Positions 1-5,759 of a stretch of 6,043 nt of DNA are shown here, in pieces. How positions within the stretch are numbered: the first letter of the stretch is position 1; every line of letters starts with the position of its first letter. The notes under the pieces are model-generated. The model saw nothing but the letters and a program-made list of their open reading frames with translations, did no database searches and was not told where the DNA came from. The DNA comes from Lentisphaeria bacterium (GTDB taxonomy: Bacteria; Verrucomicrobiota; Lentisphaeria; JABSQK01; UBA12247). The stretch is from assembly GCA_003477185.1 (NCBI GenBank), contig DMTJ01000081.1:1-6043 (forward strand), given 5' to 3'. Position numbers and translations under genes: made by a program.

Positions 1-141
1 CGCGAAGTGTGGGCCAAAGACAGCTTAAGCGGTAGCAGGCTGGTGGATCAGCAACTTCTCGTGTTGCGGAAGAAGCTTCACGGAGATTACGTGATCGACA
101 CGGTGTATGGCCGCGGCTATCGCTATACCGCGCCTCCCTGA
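1..141 (+). CDS. Winged-helix (OmpR/PhoB-type) DNA-binding regulator, C-terminal end (5' truncated by window)
   Basis: Reading from base 1 in frame 1 gives 46 residues ending at a TGA. The segment [15 protein letters not shown] followed by [16 protein letters not shown] matches the end of the trans_reg_C winged helix: the recognition helix (family pattern 'vdvhIsrLRkKL') and then the C-terminal beta-hairpin wing ('i.TvrGvGYr'). This domain binds promoter DNA, usually as the output half of a two-component response regulator. Only this part is in the window, so a receiver domain cannot be confirmed; a CadC-like or stand-alone winged-helix regulator is also possible. The stop lies 143 bases upstream of leuC on the same strand. 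Nothing in the sequence links the regulator to leucine synthesis. Confidence 0.85.
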   Translation, partial: REVWAKDSLSGSRLVDQQLLVLRKKLHGDYVIDTVYGRGYRYTAPP

Positions 142-284
142 TTTTTTTGGACCAGCGGGAGCCGCAGTCGGCGGCGATGCCCGCGGTTGCAATCAGCACG
201 CCCGAATCCATCTTCCCACCCTTTTCAATCGGTGGCGCACACCCGCGCCCGAAAACCTCGCAGCTCGCTATACGGATTAAGACG

Positions 285-1688
285 ATGGGCAAGACATTGC
301 TGGATAAAGTGTGGGACGCTCACACAGTTCGCCAAATGCCAAACGGACAGACTCAGGTGTTCGTGGGGCTTCACCTAATTCATGAAGTCACCAGCCCGCA
401 GGCATTCGCTATGCTTCGTGAACTCGGCTTGGCCGTAAACTATCCTCAGCGCACGTTTGCGACGATTGACCATATCGTGCCAACCCAGTCCCAGACCCGG
501 CCATTCGCCGATACGCTGGCCGAACAGATGACCCAAGCGTTAACCGACTCCTGCAAGGAGCACGGGATTCAGTTTTTTGACCTTGCTAGTAAGCAACAGG
601 GCATCGTTCATGTGATCGGGCCAGAGAAGGGGCTAACTCAACCGGGTATGACCATCGCCTGCGGCGACAGTCATACGTCGACGCATGGTGCTTTCGGATC
701 GATCGCTTTCGGGATTGGCACTAGCCAGATCCGCGACGTCCTCGCCACCCAGTGCCTGGCTATGGCCAAGCCCAAGTTGCGCCGAATCTCCGTAAACGGG
801 ACCCTTCGGCCAGGTGTCTACGCCAAGGATGTGATCCTGGCGATCATCAATAAACTTGGCGTAAAGGGCGGTGTCGGCTACGCCTATGAGTATGCGGGCT
901 CTACGATCGCAGCCATGTCTATGGAAGAGCGCCTGACCATCTGCAATATGAGCATCGAAGGCGGTGCCCGGTTTGGATACATCAATCCCGATCAGGTCAC
1001 CTATGACTATCTGGAGGGTCGTGAGCGCTCCCCGAAAGGTGAGGCATTCACGCAGGCGACGAAGTATTGGGACAGCTTGCGGACCGATGCGGACGCGATT
1101 CCTGACGATGAGATCACCATAGCAGCGGAAGATATTGCGCCGATGGTGACCTGGGGGATCACACCCGATCAGTCTGTGGCCGTAGACGAGCCGATTCCCG
1201 CCGCTGCCACGTTCGCCACGGAAGATCAGCCGTTGATCGACGAGGCGCAGCGCTACATGCAGTTTGCCGCTGGTGATACCCTCGCTGGGAAGCCCATTCA
1301 AGTGGCCTTCATCGGCTCCTGTACCAACGGCCGTCTTTCCGACCTGCGCATTGCCGCCGAGGCTGTTCGCGGTCACAAGGTGGCAAAGGGCGTGCGAGCG
1401 CTGGCTGTTCCCGGATCCATGGAGGTAGCCCGTCAGGCCGAAGCGGAAGGGTTGCCCCAGATCTTTCGGGAAGCTGGTTTTGAATGGCGCCGCGCGGGCT
1501 GTTCGATGTGCCTGGCGATGAATCCAGACAAGCTAAAGGGCGATGAACTGTGTGCGTCGTCCAGTAACCGAAATTTCAAAGGTCGGCAGGGCAGCCCAAC
1601 TGGGCGGACGCTGCTGATGAGTCCTGCTATGGTCGCCGCGGCTGCCTTGGCTGGCGTAGTAACCGATGTTCGTGAGGTAAGCGCATGA
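285..1688 (+). CDS. leuC: 3-isopropylmalate dehydratase large subunit
   Basis: LeuC, with LeuD, isomerises 2-isopropylmalate to 3-isopropylmalate, the second step of leucine synthesis, in the cytoplasm. The protein is 467 residues, the usual length for bacterial LeuC. It belongs to the aconitase superfamily. The three [4Fe-4S] ligands are visible: Cys346 in [12 protein letters not shown], and Cys406 and Cys409 in [11 protein letters not shown]. Other landmarks are DHIVPT near residue 62, [12 protein letters not shown] at 127-138, and the C-terminal [10 protein letters not shown]. The reading frame is open back to a TTG at 147, which would add 46 residues ([14 protein letters not shown] and so on) unlike any LeuC. 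I therefore chose the ATG at 285, where the typical [15 protein letters not shown] begins. Its ribosome site is weak (GGA at 274-276). No convincing promoter or leucine-rich leader peptide was seen between 142 and 284. It overlaps leuD by 4 bases. Confidence 0.97.
   Translation: MGKTLLDKVWDAHTVRQMPNGQTQVFVGLHLIHEVTSPQAFAMLRELGLAVNYPQRTFATIDHIVPTQSQTRPFADTLAEQMTQALTDSCKEHGIQFFDLASKQQGIVHVIGPEKGLTQPGMTIACGDSHTSTHGAFGSIAFGIGTSQIRDVLATQCLAMAKPKLRRISVNGTLRPGVYAKDVILAIINKLGVKGGVGYAYEYAGSTIAAMSMEERLTICNMSIEGGARFGYINPDQVTYDYLEGRERSPKGEAFTQATKYWDSLRTDADAIPDDEITIAAEDIAPMVTWGITPDQSVAVDEPIPAAATFATEDQPLIDEAQRYMQFAAGDTLAGKPIQVAFIGSCTNGRLSDLRIAAEAVRGHKVAKGVRALAVPGSMEVARQAEAEGLPQIFREAGFEWRRAGCSMCLAMNPDKLKGDELCASSSNRNFKGRQGSPTGRTLLMSPAMVAAAALAGVVTDVREVSA
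1674..1678 (+). promoter_or_regulatory. Ribosome binding site of leuD
   Basis: GAGGT lies 6 bases before the leuD ATG at 1685, inside the last codons of leuC. Together with the ATGA stop/start overlap it fixes the leuD start and suggests translational coupling of the two subunits. Confidence 0.75.
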
Positions 1689-2278
1689 GTGCAGTAACCA
1701 AAGTGACCGGCCGGGCAATTCCGTTGCCGGGCGATGACATTGATACCGATCGGATCATTCCAGCCCGCTACCTGCGTTGCGTCAGCTTCGATGGCTTGGG
1801 GGCGTATGCGTTTGAAGATGATCGCCGGCAGAACCCGGATCACAACTTCAACGACGACCGTTACAACGGTTCGTCGCTGTTGTTCTGCGGGCGTAACTTC
1901 GGCTGCGGTTCCTCTCGGGAGCATGCACCACAGAGTCTGAACCGCTGGGGGATCAAAGCGATCATTGGTGAGTCGTTCGCCGAGATCTTCTTTGGTAACT
2001 GCTTGGCGATGGGCGTGCCCTGCGCGACAACTTCCGCTGCCGATGCAACTGTCTTGCGTGAGGCTGCCGCTAAGGACGTTACCGCAGAGTTCGTTCTGGA
2101 TGTAGTGGGGCAGACAGTTACTGGAGCAGGTTTGACCATTAGCGTTGGGATTCCGGATGGTGCCCGCGCAGCCTTCCTTGAGGGTACGTGGAATGCCACA
2201 TCTGTCTTGCTCGATGCAAGCGATGCGATCGACCGCACCGCACAGAGTCTCCCGTACGTGACCGGGTTTGGGCCCTAG
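1685..2278 (+). CDS. leuD: 3-isopropylmalate dehydratase small subunit
   Basis: LeuD is the swivelling small subunit that closes over the iron-sulfur site of LeuC to form isopropylmalate isomerase. The protein is 197 residues, normal for bacterial LeuD. Diagnostic motifs are [15 protein letters not shown] at 16-30, [14 protein letters not shown] at 72-85 (the substrate-binding loop), and [20 protein letters not shown] at 93-112. The start codon overlaps the leuC stop (ATGA), with a good ribosome site 6 bases upstream, so the subunits are probably made in step. The YLRC plus FDGLG arrangement after the DTD motif resembles LeuD of Verrucomicrobiota and cyanobacteria as I remember them. Neither leuA nor leuB is adjacent on either side. 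A related substrate (for example citramalate-derived methylmalate in isoleucine synthesis) cannot be excluded from sequence alone. Confidence 0.96.
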   Translation: MSAVTKVTGRAIPLPGDDIDTDRIIPARYLRCVSFDGLGAYAFEDDRRQNPDHNFNDDRYNGSSLLFCGRNFGCGSSREHAPQSLNRWGIKAIIGESFAEIFFGNCLAMGVPCATTSAADATVLREAAAKDVTAEFVLDVVGQTVTGAGLTISVGIPDGARAAFLEGTWNATSVLLDASDAIDRTAQSLPYVTGFGP

Positions 2279-2321
2279 CGCGGCCGCGAGAAGCTGGCAT
2301 GCAGGGAAAGGCAGATACAGT

Positions 2322-2349
2322 GCAGCGACACGGTCGTATCGCTGTCTTT
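2322..2349 (+). terminator. Weak hairpin downstream of leuCD, possible terminator
   Basis: GCAGCGA (2322-2328) pairs with TCGCTGT (2339-2345), counting one G-T wobble at the base, around a 10-base loop. It is followed by CTTTA, only a short T run. It lies 43 bases after the leuD stop and before the sigma pseudogene. The stem is short and the T tract poor, so termination here is a guess. Confidence 0.25.
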
Positions 2350-2362
2350 AGCGCCTACGCCC

Positions 2363-2909
2363 ATGGAGACCCGCAACACTCTCATTGAGCGCTTGAGGAC
2401 CAGCAGGAAGCGCACTCCTGGCCGGATTTTGCGGATACGTACTCCCGCTACATCGACGTTGTGATTCGAAACATGAATCTTGCGCATCATGATGCCGAAG
2501 ACCTCGTGCAGCAGGTACTGTTGCGCACCGTAGCGGTTCCGCAGCTGGCTCTGCACGGTCACCAACAACCTTCGTAGGCACCTTTCTGCGCAAGCAGGCA
2601 AACCGGCGTGAAGATCTTACCGAGGAACCCTCGGTCGGGAGTGACTAGGCTTGGGGCAGCTTGCCGAACATTGAGGAGATCGCGGTTGCAGAGTGGCAGA
2701 GCTATATCGGGAACCTCGCCATGGAAGAAGTCCGGAAGCGATTTCAACCACAGGAGATTGAGGCATTCGAGTTGTTTCGTGCAGGGCGGCCATTCAATGA
2801 GGTTACGGATGTGATCGGGCTACCGGTGAATACCGTAGGTGTGTACAAAAAGCGCGTGCAGAATGCCCTGACTAAGGAAGTCGGTCGGCTCGATTACGAC
2901 CTGGGCTGA
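2363..2909 (+). pseudogene. Decayed ECF-type sigma-70 family sigma factor
   Basis: No single frame carries the protein, but sigma factor segments line up in order across three frames. From ATG 2363, METRNTLIERLR is read. After an apparent one-base loss near 2396-2399 the frame changes to DQQEAHSWPDFADTYSRYID, then MNLAHHDAEDLVQQVLLRT, which is sigma region 2. At about 2530-2533 the frame switches to RFRSWLCTVTNNLRRHLSAQ, and the usual W-x-LP-x-F linker between these blocks is missing. Near 2588-2593 it shifts again to KQANRREDLTEEPSVGSD, a TAG at 2646-2648, then NIEEIAVAEWQSYIGNLAME. Region 4 follows (FELFRAGRPFNEVTDVIGLP, NTVGVYKKRV) and the gene ends RLDYDLG. The total equals about 182 codons, close to an intact ECF factor. 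There is no clear ribosome site before 2363. Several independent lesions argue for real decay. The last 83 codons, open from TTG 2661, could still be translated as a region 4 fragment, but this is unlikely. The 3' end overlaps the convergent dehydrogenase gene by 16 bases. Confidence 0.82.
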
Positions 2910-3883
2910 ACCGGCATGGAGACGACGTTCTGCGGCGTGCCCGACAGGAAGGTTGCGAAGTTCGCAACGGCTACGTCGATTAGGCGCTGGCGCGATTCGC
3001 GAGTGGCCCAGGCGTTATGCGGGCTGATAAAGCAGTTCGGAGCACGGTAGAGGGGGCAGTCTTGTGGCGGAGGCTCAGCACTGAGTACGTCGAGGCCAGC
3101 GCCCCCCAGTTGTCCGCTGATCAACGCGTCGGCAACCGCAGCCTCATCCAGCAATGGCCCGCGGCTGGTGTTGATCAAAAACGCACCGGCCTTTAGCTGG
3201 GCGAGGACATTGGCATTGATCAGCTGGTGATTATTTGCAGCAAGCGGACAGTGCAGGCTGATGATGTCGGACTGCGGCAGTAGGTCGGCCAAGGGAATGA
3301 CCGGGATGCCGTCGACCGTGGTGCCAACCTTGCTGGGCGTGGAGGCGAGGACGCGCATGCCAAAGGCGGCTGCGATGTTCGCAACGGCCAGCCCGATGTT
3401 CCCGAGCCCGAGCAGGCCGATGGTTTTTCCGGCGAGTTCGATTTGCGGGGTTAAGCTATAGGAAAAGTCCGGGCATTGTGCCCAGTGGCCCTCGCGAACG
3501 CTCACTGCGTGGCGAGCAGTGCGCTGGGTCAAATTGAGGATGTGTGCGAATGTCGCCTGAGCTACGGACTGGGTGCTGTACGCCGGAACGTTCGTCACGG
3601 TGATGCCGCGGGCGCTGGCAGCTGCAAGATCAATCACGTTTACCCCCGTGGCGGTCACGCCGATATAACGGAGCGCCGGAAGTGCATTGAGGGTGGAGGC
3701 ATCTAGGACGACTTTGTTGGTGAGCACTGCGGTTGCGGTCGCGCAGACGCCTACTACTTTCTCCGCTGCTGTTCGCGGGTGAATCTCGCATTGGACCAGC
3801 GCCTGCAGTGGCGCCCAGTTGAGGTCGCCTGGATTCATCGCATGCCCATCTAGGACGATGAGGCGTGGCGTTGACTCAGCCAT
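2894..3883 (-). CDS. D-2-hydroxyacid dehydrogenase (glycerate dehydrogenase/hydroxypyruvate reductase-like)
   Basis: This cytoplasmic enzyme would interconvert a 2-keto acid and a D-2-hydroxy acid using NAD(P)H. Its length is 329 residues with no C-terminal ACT domain, so it is a short-form enzyme rather than a full SerA. The nucleotide-binding domain begins AGKTIGLLGLGNIG (151-164). The catalytic set is Arg241 in NTSRGPLLDE, Glu270 in LSAEPP, and His289 in SPHNAWAT. After the second beta strand the sequence is VLASTPSK, so the Asp that usually selects NAD appears replaced by Thr182. This hints at NADPH use. The ATG at 3883 is preferred over the TTG one codon earlier; AAGGA sits 8 bases upstream. 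The gene overlaps the hydrolase stop by 8 bases, which suggests translational coupling. Its substrate is unknown; hydroxypyruvate/glycerate or glyoxylate/glycolate are the most likely from family knowledge. No terminator follows its stop. Confidence 0.9.
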   Translation of the reverse strand: MAESTPRLIVLDGHAMNPGDLNWAPLQALVQCEIHPRTAAEKVVGVCATATAVLTNKVVLDASTLNALPALRYIGVTATGVNVIDLAAASARGITVTNVPAYSTQSVAQATFAHILNLTQRTARHAVSVREGHWAQCPDFSYSLTPQIELAGKTIGLLGLGNIGLAVANIAAAFGMRVLASTPSKVGTTVDGIPVIPLADLLPQSDIISLHCPLAANNHQLINANVLAQLKAGAFLINTSRGPLLDEAAVADALISGQLGGAGLDVLSAEPPPQDCPLYRAPNCFISPHNAWATRESRQRLIDVAVANFATFLSGTPQNVVSMPVQPRS

Positions 3884-4526
3884 CAAGCCGGTCCTTCAAC
3901 CAGGCGTTCACATCTGTCAGGCACTGCATGTTGATCTCGTGCGCCATGTCGTACTCGCGATAGGTGAGCACTGCTTCCGTCGAGCCGTCGTAGAATTCAG
4001 CGATCTGGCGGCCATTATGAATGGGCAGTAGCGGATCGTGTCGGCCATGGCCGATAAAGACCGGGACTTCTTTGAGTACGTGTTCGCAGCGTGAGAACTC
4101 GTCTGGGGCCATTCGGCCGCTGAGGCCGATGATTCCTGCGATATTCGCATGGCGTTGCAGGATTCCGTGCGCCATCATACTTCCTTGGCTGAAGCCCAGC
4201 AAATAGGTGCGATCCGGATCGCATCCTTCAGCAGTTGCCAGCTGTGGCAAAAAGGCTGCCAGGTGGGTTACGGCTTCGTGGACTTGATCGGAACAGTAGG
4301 ATATGTCGTTCTCGAGAAAGTCGAGGTGAAACCAAGCCCTGCCACCGGGGATGCCAATGGCGCCGAGTTCGAGAGGGGCCTGGAGCGCGACGACGTGAAG
4401 GCGGCGGTCAAAAGTTGGTGCCAGTCCGAACAGGTCTTGCATGTTGCTGGCGTAGCCGTGAAGCAGCACGAGAAGGGGAGGGAGCCCGTCGGTCTGTCGC
4501 GGTGGGCGCGAGAGTCGTTGGTACAT
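3876..4526 (-). CDS. Alpha/beta hydrolase, phospholipase/carboxylesterase family
   Basis: A 216-residue serine hydrolase of the Abhydrolase_2 (phospholipase/carboxylesterase, acyl-protein thioesterase-like) family, the normal length for single-domain members. The oxyanion-hole strand is PPLLVLLHGYASN (16-28). The nucleophile elbow LLGFSQGSMMA puts Ser113 at the centre of GFSQG. The acid is probably Asp164 in IGHGRHDPLLP, and the base His196 in YDMAHEI. There is no signal peptide or membrane segment, so it is cytoplasmic. The substrate cannot be read from sequence; short-chain esters are typical for the family. The start lies 3 bases after the stop of the PH-domain gene (TAA CTC ATG) with only a weak GAGAA ribosome site, so translation probably depends on the upstream gene. 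Its last codons overlap the dehydrogenase start. Confidence 0.9.
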   Translation of the reverse strand: MYQRLSRPPRQTDGLPPLLVLLHGYASNMQDLFGLAPTFDRRLHVVALQAPLELGAIGIPGGRAWFHLDFLENDISYCSDQVHEAVTHLAAFLPQLATAEGCDPDRTYLLGFSQGSMMAHGILQRHANIAGIIGLSGRMAPDEFSRCEHVLKEVPVFIGHGRHDPLLPIHNGRQIAEFYDGSTEAVLTYREYDMAHEINMQCLTDVNAWLKDRLDG

Positions 4527-4529
4527 GAG

Positions 4530-5081
4530 TTAGTTCTCTGGTTGCTGCGGGGAGGTTGACGTTGCGGAGTTCGCAAGGCCGTAAAGGTGCTGAAGCCTGG
4601 CGACGAAGGCCGGCGGGTCGTCTGGTGTGATCACTACGGTTCGGGTGTTAATCTTCAGGACAACCGCGTGGGATGTTTCCATCGCGTAGGCGCGATAGTT
4701 GCCAAGGGCTTTGTTCCGGAAGAGGCCGGTAAAAGAATACATGCCGCCGTTCCCGAACAGGCGCATGGAGCGTTTCATGGCGGTTGAATCCGCGGTGGCT
4801 GCATGCAGGCCCGTCAGTGGGACTTGTGTCTGCCAGCCAAGACGCTTGATGACGAGGGTGTTTGGCTGAAGCTCGTAGCCACGAATCGTAAATGGTATGG
4901 CACCACTGACAAAGAGCAGTGGAAGCGTAAAGAAGCTGCCGAACCAGGGGCCGACCTCAGCGGGGGCGCAGAGAGTGCCGAAGACGGCTGAGGAGATCAG
5001 CAGCAGTGTCGCGAAAGCGGAGATTGCGGTCAGAACCGGGCCCCATGGGGCACCAAAGGTATTCTCAGGCTGGGCTGCCAT
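4530..5081 (-). CDS. Membrane-anchored bacterial PH-domain protein (bPH_5-like)
   Basis: A 183-residue protein with two hydrophobic helices near the N terminus (about 13-37 and 46-66) and then a soluble domain (about 67-168). The domain carries RGYELQPNTLVIKRLGW, a FGNGGMYSFTGLFRNKALG segment, YRAYAMETSHAVVL and VVITPDDPPAFV. This pattern fits the small bacterial PH-like domain family (DUF/bPH_5 type), whose molecular role is not established. The tail SATSTSPQQPEN is low in complexity. The frame is open to an ATG at 5177, but those extra 32 codons run through an intrinsic terminator and encode GFFFAF from its U tract. I chose the ATG at 5081, which has GGAG 8 bases upstream and puts the membrane helix near the N terminus. 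It is the first gene of a three-gene cluster with the hydrolase and dehydrogenase. Topology probably leaves the PH domain in the cytoplasm, but this is inference. Confidence 0.8.
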   Translation of the reverse strand: MAAQPENTFGAPWGPVLTAISAFATLLLISSAVFGTLCAPAEVGPWFGSFFTLPLLFVSGAIPFTIRGYELQPNTLVIKRLGWQTQVPLTGLHAATADSTAMKRSMRLFGNGGMYSFTGLFRNKALGNYRAYAMETSHAVVLKINTRTVVITPDDPPAFVARLQHLYGLANSATSTSPQQPEN

Positions 5082-5094
5082 TGGAGGAACTCCA
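5082..5094 (-). promoter_or_regulatory. Ribosome binding site of the PH-domain gene inside a small inverted repeat
   Basis: On the minus strand TGGAG, TTC, CTCCA sits directly before the ATG at 5081. The GGAG (5093-5090) is at an 8-base spacing and supports this start over the ATG at 5177. The two arms form a perfect 5-base-pair stem with a 3-base loop, so the site could be partly hidden in the mRNA. Confidence 0.55.
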
Positions 5095-5144
5095 CAGCGA
5101 AGGATGAACCAGCAATGATTGACTGGGCTCTGTAGGGAGAAGGC

Positions 5145-5181
5145 AAAAAAAAATCCCGCCACGTCGACTTGCGACATGGCG
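5145..5181 (-). terminator. Intrinsic terminator of the RRM protein gene
   Basis: On the minus strand, CGCCATGTCG (5181-5172) pairs with CGACGTGGCG (5166-5157) across a CAAGT loop. This is a 10-base-pair GC-rich stem with one T-G wobble. It is followed by GGA and a run of nine T (5153-5145). This is a textbook Rho-independent terminator about 88 bases after the stop of the RNA-binding protein gene. It also separates that gene from the three-gene cluster. Confidence 0.9.
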
Positions 5182-5268
5182 AGATAATCACCTGCTCATC
5201 CAGAAGCTTGACTTAGGTCACGCACGTTCCGGAAAGGCAGGTTTCTAGGCATGGCCTGGAAGCAAGGC

Positions 5269-5580
5269 TTACCAGTCGCGACGGCCACCGCCGCCACCAC
5301 CACCACGATCTCCGCCACCACCGCCACCACTGCGACGAGGGTTAGGCTGGGACTCATTGACGCGCAGGCTGCGGCCTTGGAAGTCGAAGCCATTCAGTCC
5401 TTCCACAGCGCGTTCTGCTTCGGCATCGTCGGGCATTTCAACAAAGCCGAAGCCTTTTGAACGGCCCATCTCGCGGTCCATGATGACCCGAGCTGAGGTG
5501 ACACTGCCATGTTCTGAAAAGAGATCGTTCAAGTCTTGATCTTCTGCGCTGTAGGGGAGGTTTCCGACGTATATATTCAC
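5269..5580 (-). CDS. Glycine-tailed RRM RNA-binding protein
   Basis: A 103-residue protein with one RNA recognition motif. RNP2 is IYVGNL (3-8) and RNP1 is KGFGFVEM (42-49), with aromatic RNA-stacking residues Tyr4, Phe44 and Phe46. The domain fills residues 2-76. A short tail of Gly runs broken by Asp and Arg follows and ends RRDW. This is the architecture of small bacterial RRM proteins (cyanobacterial Rbp type, also found in proteobacteria and Verrucomicrobiota), which bind single-stranded RNA and are often linked to stress or cold response; the targets here are unknown. The start is GTG at 5580, immediately before the conserved NIYVGNLPY, with AGGAA 7 bases upstream. It is probably monocistronic: a possible promoter and leader hairpin lie upstream and a strong terminator downstream. 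Confidence 0.95.
   Translation of the reverse strand: MNIYVGNLPYSAEDQDLNDLFSEHGSVTSARVIMDREMGRSKGFGFVEMPDDAEAERAVEGLNGFDFQGRSLRVNESQPNPRRSGGGGGGDRGGGGGGGRRDW
5284..5331 (-). repeat. Low-complexity CCR/GGY triplet tract coding for the Gly-rich tail
   Basis: On the plus strand the segment consists mostly of CCA and CCG triplets, interrupted by CGATCT. It encodes the two Gly runs of the RNA-binding protein tail. Such tracts can change length by slippage in whole codons without breaking the frame. Confidence 0.7.
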
Positions 5581-5587
5581 GATCGTG

Positions 5588-5592
5588 TTCCT
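5588..5592 (-). promoter_or_regulatory. Ribosome binding site of the RRM protein gene
   Basis: AGGAA on the minus strand lies 7 bases before the GTG at 5580. It decides the non-ATG start, since no ATG lies nearby in frame. The leader hairpin ends only 2 bases upstream of it. Confidence 0.7.
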
Positions 5593-5594
5593 AT

Positions 5595-5617
5595 GGATTG
5601 GGGTAAAAAACCAATCC
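5595..5617 (-). promoter_or_regulatory. Leader hairpin before the RRM protein gene
   Basis: On the minus strand GGATTGG (5617-5611) and CCAATCC (5601-5595) form a perfect 7-base-pair stem. The 9-base loop is TTTTTTACC, which would be U-rich in RNA. The stem ends just upstream of the ribosome site. It may stabilise the mRNA or be a binding site that controls translation; either role is inference. Confidence 0.5.
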
Positions 5618-5626
5618 AGGACAGAA

Positions 5627-5655
5627 ATTCTACCGAAAGATTGGCTTGCCGTAAG
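5627..5655 (-). promoter_or_regulatory. Possible promoter of the RRM protein gene
   Basis: TAGAAT (5632-5627, minus strand) is one base from the consensus -10 box. At a 17-base spacing the -35 position reads CTTACG, a poor match. Transcription would start near 5620, just before the leader hairpin. Support is weak because only one box is convincing. Confidence 0.25.
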
Positions 5656-5733
5656 TGCGTAATTGCCGACCTGCCAAATGTCGTATGCCGCAACGCATTG
5701 TCTACATGTTTTTTTTGATTTAGTGGAAACTTA

Positions 5734-5755
5734 CTGAGATGCGAGTGCATCTCAG
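5734..5755 (-). terminator. Hairpin at the end of the ferritin gene, probable terminator
   Basis: CTGAGATGC (5734-5742) and GCATCTCAG (5747-5755) form a perfect 9-base-pair stem with a 4-base loop. It begins 4 bases after the ferritin stop on the minus strand. The following minus-strand bases are TAAGTTTCC, so the U tract is weak. It may terminate imperfectly or act as a 3' stabilising structure. Confidence 0.55.
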
Positions 5756-5759
5756 GCGG

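Noticed and set aside
112..148. Hairpin CGCGG/CCGCG plus seven T as a terminator of the regulator gene
   Set aside because: The stem has a bulge, is made of codons for the conserved GRGYRYTA motif, and is separated from the T run by 9 bases.
147..284. N-terminal extension of LeuC from a TTG start
   Set aside because: The extra 46 residues have no LeuC-like sequence, the TTG lies in a T run without a ribosome site, and the ATG at 285 gives the normal length and start.
633..1376. Long minus-strand open frame opposite leuC (247 residues)
   Set aside because: It lies entirely antisense to leuC and its protein shows no recognisable domain; it is a shadow of GC-rich coding sequence.
2279..2288. 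Palindrome CGCGGCCGCG just after leuD
   Set aside because: It has no loop and no following T tract; a 10-base GC palindrome is expected by chance in GC-rich DNA.
2188..2388. Small plus-strand open frame bridging leuD and the sigma pseudogene
   Set aside because: Its first half is an alternate frame of leuD, it has no ribosome site, and the protein matches nothing I recognise.
4149..4559. Plus-strand open frame opposite the hydrolase gene (136 residues)
   Set aside because: It is antisense to a hydrolase with an intact catalytic triad and carries no recognisable motif.
5284..5331. Triplet-rich tract considered as a tandem repeat array or CRISPR-like structure
   Set aside because: It is in-frame coding sequence for Gly runs; there are no spacers or unit repeats longer than a codon.
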